Origin: Azospirillum sp. SYSU D00513
Lineage (GTDB): Bacteria > Pseudomonadota > Alphaproteobacteria > Azospirillales > Azospirillaceae
Reading direction: 5' to 3'
DNA length: 54,897 nt
Assembly (NCBI RefSeq): GCF_017356015.1
Contig: NZ_JAFIQV010000044.1
Coordinates: 1-54,897, forward strand
Below are positions 23,101 to 31,652 of the stretch, piece after piece. Every line of letters begins with the position of its first letter. The stretch's first letter is position 1. The notes under the pieces were generated by a model. The model did not search any database. It had not been told where the DNA came from and saw only the letters and a list, made by a program, of their open reading frames with translations. Both the position numbers and the translations under genes were made by a program.

Positions 23101-25636
23101 CTGGATCGTCGTCGCCGGCGTCGTCGGCGCCCGCCGCTCCGCCGCCTGGTGGGCGCAGCGCGCGATGGGCATGGTGCGGGCCGGCACCAAGTACGAACGG
23201 CTGCACCGTTCCATCGCCTTCGCGACCTATTTCGGCCGGCATTGGACCGAACCGCTGAGCAAGATGCGGCCGGAAATGCTGGATTGCTACCATGGCGCGC
23301 TGCACGAGGGCGACAGCGAGGGCGCCGGCTACGCGCTGGTCACCTGGCTGCGTTTCGGATGGCACACCGGCGCCAACCTCTCCCGGCTGGAAACGGAGGC
23401 GCAGGAGGTCATGCGCGGGGTGACGCGCATCGGCTTCCTGTTCTACGGGCCGCTGATCAAGGGCTTCGCCCAGGCGGTCGAGAACCTGCGCCAGGGCAGC
23501 CCGGAGCCCTGGCGTCTCGACGGGCGCTTCCTGGACGAGGACGAGGCGGTGGCCGGCCTGGTGTCCGCCAACAACGGCATCGTGCTCGCCGGCTTCTATC
23601 TGCTGAAGCTTCAGCTCGCCCGCACCTTCGGGGCCGCCCGGGCGGGGCGCGACATCGCCGAACGCATGACGCGCCACATGACGCAGATCCGCGGCTCCTA
23701 CATCCAGGGCGTCTACCTGTTTGAACGCGCGCTGGTCGAGACGATCGGCCCCTTCCCGACGAAGGAGGCGCGCCGCCGCGCCGCGCGGGCGATGAAGCCG
23801 ACCCTGCGCTGGTTCCGCAAGACGGCGGCGCTCGGCTCCGCCAACTACCGGCACCGGCTGCTCCTGCTGGAGGCCGAGTACCTGCGCCTCACCGACCGGC
23901 CGGAACGGGCCGCACTCGGCTACGCCGCCGCCATCGCCGCCGCGGAGGCCGCCGGCTACATCCACGAGGAGGCCGTCGCCCACGAGCGGGCCGGCGATTT
24001 CTGCGCCTCGCTCGGCTACGGGGCGCAGGCGCTCTTCCACCGCAGCCAGGCGCGTGACATCTACCGCCGCTGGGAGGCCTGGGCCAAGGTCGGCGAGATG
24101 GAGCGCCGCTTCCCCGAATTGGCCGTGCTGCCGCAGGGCGAGGGGCGGCAGCCGACGCGCAAGTCCACCTCCACCAGCCGTTTCAACACCGTGTCGCTGG
24201 ACACCGAGGCGGTGCTGAAGGCGGCGCAGGCGATCTCCGGCGAGATCCAGCGCGAGGCTCTGTTGGAGCGGCTGCTGCGCACCGTGCTCGAGGTCGCCGG
24301 GGCCCAGCGCGGCCTGCTTCTGCTGGCCGAGGCCCCGGCCGCCGGGACGGACGGGCGGCTGCGCATCGCGGCGGAAGGCAACGGGGCCGACGACGCCTAC
24401 CACGCCCTGCCGGGGCTCGACCCGGCCGCGCCTGCGGAGGACGGCGGCCCGCGCCTCCCGCTGTCGGTCATCGCCTACGCCAGCCGCGTGCGGGAGCCGG
24501 TGGTGCTGGGCGAGGCGGCCGCGGACGCCCGCTTCGCCGGGGATCCCTACATGACGGCCCGCCGGCCGCTTTCCGTGCTTTGCCTGCCGCTGGTCCGCAA
24601 GGCGGAGCTGGTCGGGCTTCTCTATCTGGAAAACAACCTCGTCACCGACGCTTTCGTCGACCAGCGGCTGGAGGCACCGCGCCTGCTCGCCGCGCAGATC
24701 GCCATCTCGCTGGAGAACGCGCGGCTCTACGACGAGCTGGCCGATTTCAACCGCGGGCTGGAGGCGCAGATCGCCGACCGCACCCGCGCCCTGTCCGAAC
24801 AGTCGGAGGTGCTGCGCCGCACGCTCGGCGAGGTCAGCGAGGCGCACGCGCGTCTCCAGCAAACCCAGCAGCAGCTCGTCCAGTCGGAGAAGATGGCCGC
24901 TCTCGGCTCGCTCGTCGCCGGCGTGGCGCACGAGATCAACACGCCCCTGGGCGTCGCCCTGACCGCGGCCTCGCACCTCTCGGACGAGACGCGTCGGATC
25001 GCCAGGCTGGTGGAGGAGGGCAAGCTCAAGCGCTCCGAATTCGCCGAATATTCGGAGATGACGCTCGACTCGACCGGCCTCCTGCTCGCCAACATTGGGC
25101 GCGCCGCCGACCTCGTCCATGGATTCAAGCAGGTCGCCGCCGACCAGACCAGCGACGAGCGCCGCGAATTCACGCTGGACGAGTGGCTCGAGGATCTCGT
25201 GCACAGCCTGCGTCCCATGTGGCACCGGCCCGGACACAGCCTGACCGTGGATTGCCCGCCGGGCCTGACGCTCGACAACCATCCGGGCGCGCTGGCCCAG
25301 ATCCTGACCAACCTGATCTCGAACACGCTGGTGCACGGCTTCGAGCCGGAGCGGACCGGCCGCATCGCCATCGCCGTGACGGCGCTGGAGTCCGAGCCCG
25401 GGCCCGAAAGCGTGGAGATCGTCTACACCGACGACGGGGCCGGGATCGCGCCGGAGCATCTGCCGACCCTTTTCGACCCCTTCTTCACCACCCGCCGCTC
25501 CCAGGGCAGCACGGGCCTCGGCCTGCACATCGTCTACAACCTGGTCGCCCAGCGGCTGGGCGGCACCATCCGCGTGGACAGCCGTCCGGGCGAGGGCGTG
25601 CGCTTCACCCTGCGCCTGCCGAGGGCGGCGCCCTGA
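20183..25636 (+). CDS. trifunctional Ser/Thr kinase - AAA ATPase - GAF - histidine kinase
   Basis: 1817 residues. About 10-275 is a Hanks-type kinase: VVLKRL lysine, HKDINPANI catalytic loop and IDFGIA, followed by MAPEQTGR. From about 305 comes an AAA/ORC-type ATPase: VAGSAGIGKSALVHEV Walker A and LVLFLDDLQWAD Walker B. A long helical repeat middle (about 650-1320) is of the type seen in signal-integrating STAND proteins. A GAF domain lies near 1370-1540. A coiled coil leads to a histidine kinase with H-box GVAHEINTPLG, N-box LTNLISNTLVHGF, DDGAGI and GSTGLGLHI. It is cytoplasmic with no membrane segment. No dedicated response regulator is adjacent. Confidence 0.93.
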   Translation: MTVLAAAKYSIGEKVHHGALVSVYRGTRAEDGAPVVLKRLERPRLNSTDVPRFRREYALARSLAGPGIVTSLDLEEGRDGLTLVMLDRGGESLDRMLRAGKPALAEALRIASAVASALGAVHGRDIIHKDINPANIIMNPRTGGVELIDFGIAAELAREATSPGGQILEGTLSYMAPEQTGRMNRCVDWRADLYALGATLYEMLTGRVPFEGADTLSVVHGHIARAPVPPHRIDPSVPPVVSAIVLKLLAKDPEARYQSAHGLKADLDACLERLEGDGAAALLGLDPDTFVLGRQDRSERFRIPERLYGRETEVSRLLAAYDRICSGPAELLLVAGSAGIGKSALVHEVHKPMAARRGQFVEGKFDQYKRSISYAALIQAFDQLARRVLAEQEAGLAERRAALRAAVGPNGAVITELIPAFELVIGPQPPVAKLGPAEAEFRFQITFQNLVMALATADRPLVLFLDDLQWADRPSLDLLGKLVGDLGLKHLLVIGAYRDGEVPAGHPLHKTVELAVEAGTRVETLTVGPLEEEAVRGLVAETLRRPQAETAPLADACRAKTEGNPFFLAQFLLSLHDDGLIAFDAREGRWRWDQEAVAGHASTANVVELMVSKLQRLPAETQSALSRAACVGNRFDLVTLALAAGEPPAALASALWPALREELVLPVDAAYRYVGESAAPGVERSTDRQAGAEWGGPSDPPLTAGYRFLHDRVQQAAYVLIPEAERAAVHLSIGRLMLKGTDAPERSERLFDLLAQINQGRALIQDEAERLAVARLNLEAAKRAAASAAFEPAKDHAEAAIALVGEEGWGSDYELTLELHEMAVQAASMGSDHAEVDRLAAIVLQRVRQPVQAVRSQIYRVSSIIAQGNNSAATDVALEAAALLGFQVVRKGGPLKNLAAVAQGWWEMVRLHRWPRPPARDAATQALVSELLTIMLMAAYATRRDLWLPNAVRNVRAFLSTGQPGHVLAGIVGWIVVAGVVGARRSAAWWAQRAMGMVRAGTKYERLHRSIAFATYFGRHWTEPLSKMRPEMLDCYHGALHEGDSEGAGYALVTWLRFGWHTGANLSRLETEAQEVMRGVTRIGFLFYGPLIKGFAQAVENLRQGSPEPWRLDGRFLDEDEAVAGLVSANNGIVLAGFYLLKLQLARTFGAARAGRDIAERMTRHMTQIRGSYIQGVYLFERALVETIGPFPTKEARRRAARAMKPTLRWFRKTAALGSANYRHRLLLLEAEYLRLTDRPERAALGYAAAIAAAEAAGYIHEEAVAHERAGDFCASLGYGAQALFHRSQARDIYRRWEAWAKVGEMERRFPELAVLPQGEGRQPTRKSTSTSRFNTVSLDTEAVLKAAQAISGEIQREALLERLLRTVLEVAGAQRGLLLLAEAPAAGTDGRLRIAAEGNGADDAYHALPGLDPAAPAEDGGPRLPLSVIAYASRVREPVVLGEAAADARFAGDPYMTARRPLSVLCLPLVRKAELVGLLYLENNLVTDAFVDQRLEAPRLLAAQIAISLENARLYDELADFNRGLEAQIADRTRALSEQSEVLRRTLGEVSEAHARLQQTQQQLVQSEKMAALGSLVAGVAHEINTPLGVALTAASHLSDETRRIARLVEEGKLKRSEFAEYSEMTLDSTGLLLANIGRAADLVHGFKQVAADQTSDERREFTLDEWLEDLVHSLRPMWHRPGHSLTVDCPPGLTLDNHPGALAQILTNLISNTLVHGFEPERTGRIAIAVTALESEPGPESVEIVYTDDGAGIAPEHLPTLFDPFFTTRRSQGSTGLGLHIVYNLVAQRLGGTIRVDSRPGEGVRFTLRLPRAAP

Positions 25637-25708
25637 TGGCTCCGGAAAGAAGTGGGGCCATGAAGGCTGGGGAACTCGTGTAGGCTCCGGCGGCACGCCT
25701 TCGGAAAA

Positions 25709-25733
25709 AGAGGGCGGACCGCCGCGTCCCTCT
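25709..25733. terminator. bidirectional terminator between convergent genes
   Basis: AGAGGG (25709-25714) pairs with CCCTCT (25728-25733), with further GC pairing inside. It is preceded by AAAAA on one side, giving a U run on the minus transcript. Confidence 0.45.
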
Positions 25734-25735
25734 AT

Positions 25736-25975
25736 TCAGTCCGTCCCTTCCGGCGCCGCCGCCGGCTCGGGTGCCGCCGCCGGCTCGGGTGCCGCCGCCT
25801 GTTCCGGTGCCGCCTCGGTTTTGGCGGCGGGCTTCTTGAAGCGGCGCGGGCCGTTCCGGTAGACCACGGATTCGCTGGGGCCGGGGTCGCAGCGGGTGAT
25901 CCCGCCCCCACGCGCGAGGAATTCACGGGTCATTGCGTCGAGATCCTGCCGGTCGGCCTTCTTGTCCGTCGCCAC
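25736..25975 (-). CDS. small conserved protein with Ala-Pro-Glu tail repeats
   Basis: 79 residues from GTG 25975, which follows a GGAGGAATC ribosome site. The N-terminal half (DRQDLDAMTREFLARGGGIT, then RCDPGPSES) looks like a short conserved alphaproteobacterial protein of unknown role. The C-terminal third is basic, then repeats AAPEPAAAPEP, probably disordered. It is convergent with the large kinase. Confidence 0.6.
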   Translation of the reverse strand: MATDKKADRQDLDAMTREFLARGGGITRCDPGPSESVVYRNGPRRFKKPAAKTEAAPEQAAAPEPAAAPEPAAAPEGTD

Positions 25976-26271
25976 GATTCCTCCTGGGCTGCTACACGCG
26001 ACTCCTATCATATGGGGTTTGGCGGGGATTTAGGGAGAGCTTTCGGCGTGAATTTCGGCGGGGAGGAGTGCCTCCTTCCCGCAACAGCGCTGTTTCGCAA
26101 TCCCCCCGACCTCGGCTATATCGGTGTCGCCGCGCGGCAAACCAGTGGATTGTCACAGTGACGCGCGGCCTGATCGAGGTTAAGACCATCCCTCCGGGAT
26201 GGCTGTTCGCGCCGCCGTCCGGCCCCCGCAGGGGGACCGGACACGGCGCATTTGCGTAGGAGTTCTGGCTG

Positions 26272-27993
26272 ATGCCGTCGCCCTTGTCGTCCGATTGCTC
26301 CCTTCCGCGCCGCCATGCGGATTTCAGGACACTGACGGAAGCGATCGACTACGCCGCCGGTGGCGGGCGCGGGCTGAACTTCTATTCCGGGCGCGGGCAG
26401 CTTCTCGAGGTGCTGAGCTACGCCGACCTTGCAACGCAGGCGCGGTCCCTGGCCCGGCGCATGCTGCGTTCGGGCATCGCGGCCGGCGACCGCATCGCGC
26501 TGATCGCGGAGACCGACGCGGACTTCGTGCGGGCCTTCTGCGCCTGCCAGTTCGCCGGAGCCATCCCGGTGCCCCTGCCGCTGCCCATGCCCTTCGGCGG
26601 GCGGGAAGGCTACATCGCGCATCTGCGGGGCATGATCACGGCCGCGCGCTCCTCCGGCCTGCTGGGACCCGACGCGCTGTCCTCCTGGATCGCCGAGGCG
26701 GCGGAGGGGCTGGGCCTGCGGGTCGTCGGCTCGCTCGCGGTCTTCGACGGCGTGGCCGAGGATGGGGTGGAACTGCCTGTCATCAGCGAGGACGAGGTGG
26801 CCTACCTGCAATTCTCGTCGGGCAGCACGCGCTTCCCCATGGGCGTGACGGTGACGCACCGCGCGCTGATGGCCAACACCCGCGCCATCGCGGTGAATGG
26901 GCTGGCGGTCCGCGACGGGGACCGCGGCGTGTCCTGGCTGCCCTTCTACCACGACATGGGGCTGGTCGGCTTCCTGCTGACGCCCCTGGCCTCGCAGGTG
27001 ACCATAGACTTCCTGCCGACGCGCGAATTCGCCCGCCGGCCCCTGACTTGGCTGTCGGTCCTCGCCGCGAACGGCGGCACGCTCTCCTACAGCCCGAGTT
27101 TCGGCTACGAGCTGTGCGCGCGGCGCGCCGCGACGGCCTCGACCGACGGGCTCGACCTGTCGCGCTGGCGCGCGGCCGGCATCGGCGGCGACATGATCCG
27201 CCCTCACGTGCTGGCCGGCTTCGCCGAGACCTTCGCCCCGCGCGGCTTCGATGCACGGGCCTTCGTCGCCAGCTACGGCATGGCCGAGGCGACGCTCGCC
27301 GTCAGCTTCGCGCCGCTGGACCGGGGCATCGAGACGAGCCGCGTGGACATGGACGTTCTGGAGGAGGACGGAAACGTCGTCCCGCCCGGCGCCGCCACCG
27401 CCCGCAGCCGCGAGTTCGTGCTGTGCGGCGCGCCGCTGCCCGACCACGCGGTCGAGCTGCGCGACCCTGATGGCGCCGTCGTGCCGGAAGGGCGCGTGGG
27501 GCGAATCTTCGTCCGCGGCCCCAGCATGATGCGCGACTATTTCGACCAGCCGGAGGAGACCCAGCGCGTGCTCTCCGCCGATGGCTGGCTCGACACCGGC
27601 GATCTCGGCTATCTGGCCGGCGGGGCGCTCGTCATCACCGGCCGGGCCAAGGACCTGATCATCGTCAACGGCCGCAACATCTGGCCGCAGGACCTGGAAT
27701 GGACGGCCGAGCAGCTTGATGCCCTGCGCAGCGGCGACGCCGCCGCCTTTTCCGTGGATGACGGCGGCGACGGCGAGGCGGTCGTCCTGCTGGTCCAGTG
27801 CCGTCTGTCGAACGCCGAGGCGCGGACCGCGCTGAAGGCCGCCGTGGCAGGCGCCGTGCGCGCCGAGCACGGTGTGGAGGCGGAGATCGTGCTGGTGCCG
27901 CCGCACAGCCTGCCCCAGACCTCCTCGGGCAAGCTGAGCCGCGCCCGCGCCCGGCGCCTTTATGTCGAAGGACGCTTCGCGGACGCGGCGTGA
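26272..27993 (+). CDS. fatty acyl-AMP ligase / acyl-ACP synthetase (sphingolipid cluster)
   Basis: 573-residue ANL-superfamily enzyme of the FAAL group. The P-loop-like motif is YLQFSSGSTRFPMGVTVTH, with WLPFYHDMGLVGF, SYGMAEATLAVSF, DGWLDTGDLGYL and GRAKDLIIVNGRNIWPQDLE. These NGRN and YHDMGL forms are diagnostic of fatty acyl-AMP ligases that load acyl carrier proteins rather than CoA. The C-terminal catalytic Lys is in QTSSGKLSR. Near an ACP and serine palmitoyltransferase, it probably makes the acyl-ACP used for the sphingoid base. It is the first gene of a two-gene operon. Confidence 0.92.
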   Translation: MPSPLSSDCSLPRRHADFRTLTEAIDYAAGGGRGLNFYSGRGQLLEVLSYADLATQARSLARRMLRSGIAAGDRIALIAETDADFVRAFCACQFAGAIPVPLPLPMPFGGREGYIAHLRGMITAARSSGLLGPDALSSWIAEAAEGLGLRVVGSLAVFDGVAEDGVELPVISEDEVAYLQFSSGSTRFPMGVTVTHRALMANTRAIAVNGLAVRDGDRGVSWLPFYHDMGLVGFLLTPLASQVTIDFLPTREFARRPLTWLSVLAANGGTLSYSPSFGYELCARRAATASTDGLDLSRWRAAGIGGDMIRPHVLAGFAETFAPRGFDARAFVASYGMAEATLAVSFAPLDRGIETSRVDMDVLEEDGNVVPPGAATARSREFVLCGAPLPDHAVELRDPDGAVVPEGRVGRIFVRGPSMMRDYFDQPEETQRVLSADGWLDTGDLGYLAGGALVITGRAKDLIIVNGRNIWPQDLEWTAEQLDALRSGDAAAFSVDDGGDGEAVVLLVQCRLSNAEARTALKAAVAGAVRAEHGVEAEIVLVPPHSLPQTSSGKLSRARARRLYVEGRFADAA

Positions 27994-28004
27994 GGGAGCC
28001 CGGC

Positions 28005-28949
28005 ATGGGCGGCCTCATCGCGGTCACCGGCGGCACCGGCTTTCTCGGGCGCGCCATGCTCGGCGCGCTGGCCCGCGAGGGCTGGCGCCTGCGCCTACTG
28101 GTCCGGCGCAACCCGGCGCTCGATCTTCCCGGCGGCAACGAGCCGGAGCTGGTCTTCGGCGGCCTCGACGATCCGGCCGCGCTCGGCCGGCTGGTGCGCG
28201 GGGCGGACGCCGTGGTGCACGCGGCCGGCCTGATCAAGGCGCCCTCGCTCGATGGCTTCATGGCCGTGAACCGCGACGGCAGCCGCCGCCTGGGCGAGGC
28301 CGTGGCCCGCTTCGCTCCCGACGCGCGGCTGGTCGTCGTCTCCTCCCTGGCGGCGCGGGAGCCCGGCCTGTCCGGCTACGCGGCCAGCAAGCGCGCGGGC
28401 GAGGAGGCGGCCGTCGAGGCCTTCGGCGGCGGCAATTGGGTCGTGCTGCGCCCGCCCGCCATCTACGGCCCCGGCGACCGCGAGACCCTCACCGTCTTCC
28501 GCGCCGCGCGGGCCCCCATCGTGCCGCTCTTCCACGGTCCCGAGTCGCGCGTCTGCCTCATTCACGCCGACGATGCCGCCGCCGCCGTGGCCGCCCTGTG
28601 CGCCGGCGGCCCCTCGGCGCGTGTCTACGAGCTGAGCGACGAGCGCCGCGAGGGCTACGGCTGGCGGGAGGTGATCGAGGCGGCCGCGCGTGCCGTGGGG
28701 TCCAGCCCGCGGCTCCTGCCCGTTCCCGGCGCGCTGGTCCACGCCGCCGCCTCCCTGTCCGGCGGTGCCGCGCGGCTGACCGGCCGGACGGCCATGCTGA
28801 CGCCCGGCAAGGCAAGGGAAATGCTGCATCCGGACTGGTCGTCGGAGGCCGGCCGTCAACCGTCACCGGCCATATGGCAGCCGCGCGTCCGCCTGGACGA
28901 GGGGTTCCGCGACACGGTCGCCTGGTACCGGGCCGCCGGATGGCTCTAG
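28005..28949 (+). CDS. NAD-dependent epimerase/dehydratase-like reductase (CerR-type)
   Basis: 314-residue extended SDR. The nucleotide motif is AVTGGTGFLGRAM, with VVHAAGLIKAPSL and the catalytic SSLAAREPGLSGYAASKRAGE (Ser plus YAASK) and LRPPAIYGPGDRE. In Caulobacter a member of this family located with spt acts as the reductase in ceramide synthesis; by that analogy it would reduce the 3-oxo group. ATG 28005 has GAGGGAG at good spacing; a GTG at 27990 overlapping the previous stop is an alternative. It is co-transcribed with the ligase, 11 nt apart. Confidence 0.85.
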   Translation: MGGLIAVTGGTGFLGRAMLGALAREGWRLRLLVRRNPALDLPGGNEPELVFGGLDDPAALGRLVRGADAVVHAAGLIKAPSLDGFMAVNRDGSRRLGEAVARFAPDARLVVVSSLAAREPGLSGYAASKRAGEEAAVEAFGGGNWVVLRPPAIYGPGDRETLTVFRAARAPIVPLFHGPESRVCLIHADDAAAAVAALCAGGPSARVYELSDERREGYGWREVIEAAARAVGSSPRLLPVPGALVHAAASLSGGAARLTGRTAMLTPGKAREMLHPDWSSEAGRQPSPAIWQPRVRLDEGFRDTVAWYRAAGWL

Positions 28950-29088
28950 ATAAATTCCGGATTCCCTTGGGAAAACAAGGAACTAGCGCGCATCTACAAT
29001 GTTGGTAATGCCAACAGTCCGCTCAGGAGAAGTGAAAAAGACACACTGCCGAAGCTTCTATGAGACACGGGCATCGAACGGTTGAGCC

Positions 29089-29116
29089 TTGAGACGAGTG
29101 ACGTTACAGATATGTT
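29089..29116 (+). promoter_or_regulatory. candidate sigma-70 type promoter for the ACP-spt operon
   Basis: TTGAGA (29089-29094), 16 nt, TATGTT (29111-29116) in an unusually AT-rich 237-nt gap, about 70 nt before the ACP start. It separates the ACP-spt unit from the ligase-reductase unit. Confidence 0.35.
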
Positions 29117-29186
29117 AGATTGTCCTCGCGCCAAATGCGCGGGGTGAACCCCAGTGTATCCCGGAGCGGATGGCCAAGCGTTTGTC

Positions 29187-29444
29187 ATGAACGAGCTCGA
29201 CACGATCGCCGCAGAAATCATCAAGGCCATCAACGCCCTGCCGCAGGTGCAGCAGAGCGTGACCCAGGACACGAACATCGCGCGCGACCTTGGGCTCGAT
29301 TCTCTGGCCGTCATGAATTTCGTCATGACTCTCGAAGACCAGTTCGATGTCTCGATTTCCATGGACAAGCTGGCTGATATCAAGACCGTCCGTGATCTTG
29401 CCGACGCGATCGCGGAGCTGAAGAGGCATCAAACCGGAACATGA
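29187..29444 (+). CDS. acyl carrier protein dedicated to sphingolipid synthesis
   Basis: 85 residues with the phosphopantetheine site LGLDSLAVMNF and the acidic helix DQFDVSISMDKLADIKTV, typical of ACPs. It differs from housekeeping AcpP (DSLD..) in its Asp-Ser-Leu-Ala motif. Its TGA overlaps the ATG of serine palmitoyltransferase (ATGA), which couples their translation and implies it delivers the acyl chain to that enzyme. ATG 29187 is preferred; GTG 29154 would add 11 residues. Confidence 0.9.
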   Translation: MNELDTIAAEIIKAINALPQVQQSVTQDTNIARDLGLDSLAVMNFVMTLEDQFDVSISMDKLADIKTVRDLADAIAELKRHQTGT

Positions 29445-30655
29445 CCATTCTGGACAAATTCGCGCATCTGCGTGCGACCTACGGCTCGCTGCAGGCGATG
29501 GGCCAAGATCCCTTCTCCGTCCGCTTCGACAAGGTGGTTTCGCCCAACGAGGCCATGCTGAACGGCCGCCGGGTGATCCTGCTCGGGACGAACAACTATC
29601 TCGGCCTGACCTTCGACGAGAGCTGCATCGCCAGCGCCGTGGAAGCCGTGCGCGAGGCGGGTACCGGCACGACCGGGTCGCGCATCGCCAACGGCACCTA
29701 CGGCAGCCACGCCGAGCTGGAGCGCCGCCTCGCGGACTTCTACGGCCGGCGCTCGGCGATGGTGTTCACCACCGGCTACCAGGCGAATCTCGGCATCCTG
29801 TCCACGGTCGCCGGGCCGGACGATCACATCCTGATCGACGCGGACAGCCACGCCAGCATCTATGACGGCTGCCGCCTGGGCAGCGCCAAGGTCACCCGAT
29901 TCCGCCACAACGATCCGGACGACCTCGCCCGGCGCCTGCGCCGCATGAAGGACCTTCCGGGCAACAAGCTGATCGTCGTGGAGGGCATCTACAGCATGCT
30001 CGGCGACGCGGCCCCGCTGAAGGAATTCGTCGAGGTCAAGCGCGAGTGGGGCGGCTTCCTTCTCGTGGACGAGGCGCACTCCATGGGCGTGCTGGGCGCC
30101 AAGGGCCGCGGCCTCGCCGAGCAGGTGGGGGTCGAGGCCGACGTGGACTTCATCGTCGGCACCTTCAGCAAGAGCCTGGGCGCGGTCGGCGGCTACTGCG
30201 TGTCGGACCTGCCGGACTTCGACGTGCTGCGCGTCGCCTGCCGTCCCTACATGTTCACGGCCTCGCTGCCGCCGTCGGTCATCGCGTCGGTGACGCAGGC
30301 GCTTACCCGCGTCGAGCAGGACACCGGCCTGCGCCAGCGCCTGGCCTTCAACGCGCACCGGCTCTACCACGGCCTGCAGCGCGAGGGCTTCATCGTCGGC
30401 CCGCAGCCGAACCCGATCGTGTCGATCCGGCTGCCCTCCCTGGAGACGGCGATCACCTTCTGGAACGCGCTCCTGGAATCCGGCGTCTACCTGAACCTCG
30501 CCCTGCCGCCGGCCACCCCGGACAATTTCCCGCTGCTGCGCTCCAGCGTCAGCGCCGCCCACACGACGGAGCAGATCGACCAGGTCATCTCCGTCTTCGC
30601 CTCGATCGGCCGCAGCCTCGGCGTGATCGAGCCGGAGGTCGTCGCGGCGGAGTGA
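29441..30655 (+). CDS. spt: serine palmitoyltransferase, PLP-dependent alpha-oxoamine synthase
   Basis: 404 residues. It condenses L-serine with an acyl thioester to 3-oxo-sphinganine, the committed step to sphingolipids. Visible motifs: NNYLGL, GTGTTGSRIANGTYGSHAELE, FTTGYQANLG, DADSHASIYDG, the PLP aspartate in LLVDEAHSMGVLG, and the PLP-binding Lys in GTFSKSLGAVGGY. SRIANGTYGSH together with the adjacent ACP favours SPT over KBL or BioF. The enzyme is the soluble homodimeric bacterial type. It ends just before a strong bidirectional terminator. Confidence 0.93.
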   Translation: MTILDKFAHLRATYGSLQAMGQDPFSVRFDKVVSPNEAMLNGRRVILLGTNNYLGLTFDESCIASAVEAVREAGTGTTGSRIANGTYGSHAELERRLADFYGRRSAMVFTTGYQANLGILSTVAGPDDHILIDADSHASIYDGCRLGSAKVTRFRHNDPDDLARRLRRMKDLPGNKLIVVEGIYSMLGDAAPLKEFVEVKREWGGFLLVDEAHSMGVLGAKGRGLAEQVGVEADVDFIVGTFSKSLGAVGGYCVSDLPDFDVLRVACRPYMFTASLPPSVIASVTQALTRVEQDTGLRQRLAFNAHRLYHGLQREGFIVGPQPNPIVSIRLPSLETAITFWNALLESGVYLNLALPPATPDNFPLLRSSVSAAHTTEQIDQVISVFASIGRSLGVIEPEVVAAE

Positions 30656-30660
30656 TCCGG

Positions 30661-30725
30661 GGCGCGTTTCGGTAACGCGCCGGAGCCGTCTTATTCGCCC
30701 TCTTCCCTCGCGGGGAGAGGGCGAA
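30661..30725. terminator. two tandem hairpins between convergent operons
   Basis: GGCGCGTT/AACGCGCC (30661-30681), then TTCGCCCTCT/AGAGGGCGAA (30694-30725) with inner CCC/GGG pairs giving a stem of about 14 bp. The second is followed by CCTTTTC. This is a strong barrier between spt and the head-group operon. Confidence 0.65.
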
Positions 30726-30731
30726 GCCTTT

Positions 30732-31652
30732 TCAGCGGATCACGCCATCGCGGTAGAGGCGCCAGAGCAGCACCGGGGAGGCGAGGATCGGATGCCGCCG
30801 TTGCCAGGCGGTGACCCGCACCGGGCGGCCGGCATGCCGCTCCAGCTTCCAGAGGATGTAGTCGGCGCCATTCTCGAAGGTGAAGGCCGCCTTGGCGAGC
30901 CGCACGATATTGAGAAATTTGCCGGCGACGCGCCGCCGCGCCCAGCCGCGCCGCGCGCTGTCGCGTTCCCGTGGCCCCACGGCCTCGCCGGCGAGTGCCA
31001 GCTCCATCAGCCGGTCGTAGCGCGCCGCCGCCCACTCGTAGACGACGTTCGGCCGGTTGCCGCGCTCGGCCCGCAGCTCGGCGCCGTAGGTATGCTGGAA
31101 CAGGATGGTCCAGCACACCCCTGGGCTCGTCCCCGCTGGGCTCAGCCGGGCCGCCCAGCGCGCCGCCGTGACCACCGCCCGCGACACGGCGGAGACGGCG
31201 AGCCGCCGGCTGTCCCCGTCGCGGGCGTACAGCAGGGCCGCCGGCTGGCAGAAGCGCGCCCAGATCGTGGTGTCCATGCCCCGGCCCCGCACAGCGCGGG
31301 CGAAGGCGGCCGTCCCCATGACCGCGACCTTGGCCCGCACCACGCCTCCCTCGAAGGGCGCCTCCAGGTAGGAGACGGTCGGCGGGACCAGCGCGTTCAG
31401 CAGCGCCGGCACCGCCCGCCCGTGATAGGCGCGCAAGGCGTCGGTCAGCACATAGACGTCCAGGATGCCCGTGGCGTCGCCCGTGCGCAGGCAGGAGCCG
31501 TAGAAGAGCACCGCCGCGACGGCATCGCCGTGGCGGGCGACGATGGCGTCGGACAGCACCCGCGCCTCCGCCATGGCCGGGCGGTCCAGCTCCCCGGCGA
31601 TGACGGCTTCGACCTCCCGGATGCCGTCCGGTCCCATCATGCCGCCGTTCAT
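30732..31652 (-). CDS. nucleotidyltransferase-fold protein of the sphingolipid head-group operon
   Basis: 306 residues. The segment VAAVLFYGSCLRTGDATGILDVYVLTD resembles the GS..DxD metal site of nucleotidyltransferase-fold proteins, although the spacing is loose. No membrane span is obvious in the first half; the C-terminus (FENGADYILWKLERHAG, then HPILASPVLLWRLYRDGVI) is typical of a conserved cluster-specific family. It is the last gene of a three-gene operon with ATGA coupling to the lipid kinase. I infer a role in head-group synthesis, comparable to the ceramide-phosphoglycerate genes next to spt in Caulobacter, but the reaction is not known to me. Confidence 0.65.
   Translation of the reverse strand: MNGGMMGPDGIREVEAVIAGELDRPAMAEARVLSDAIVARHGDAVAAVLFYGSCLRTGDATGILDVYVLTDALRAYHGRAVPALLNALVPPTVSYLEAPFEGGVVRAKVAVMGTAAFARAVRGRGMDTTIWARFCQPAALLYARDGDSRRLAVSAVSRAVVTAARWAARLSPAGTSPGVCWTILFQHTYGAELRAERGNRPNVVYEWAAARYDRLMELALAGEAVGPRERDSARRGWARRRVAGKFLNIVRLAKAAFTFENGADYILWKLERHAGRPVRVTAWQRRHPILASPVLLWRLYRDGVIR

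Noticed and set aside
20087..25696. A 1869-codon open frame on the minus strand across the giant kinase gene
   Set aside because: It is the antisense of a gene with intact kinase, AAA and histidine-kinase motifs. Its product is His/Arg/Gly-rich with no domain, as expected for the mirror frame in very GC-rich DNA.
25743..25800. GC-rich tandem repeats that might be a minisatellite or CRISPR-like array
   Set aside because: They encode an Ala-Pro-Glu repeat tail in a small protein; there are no spacers and only three units.
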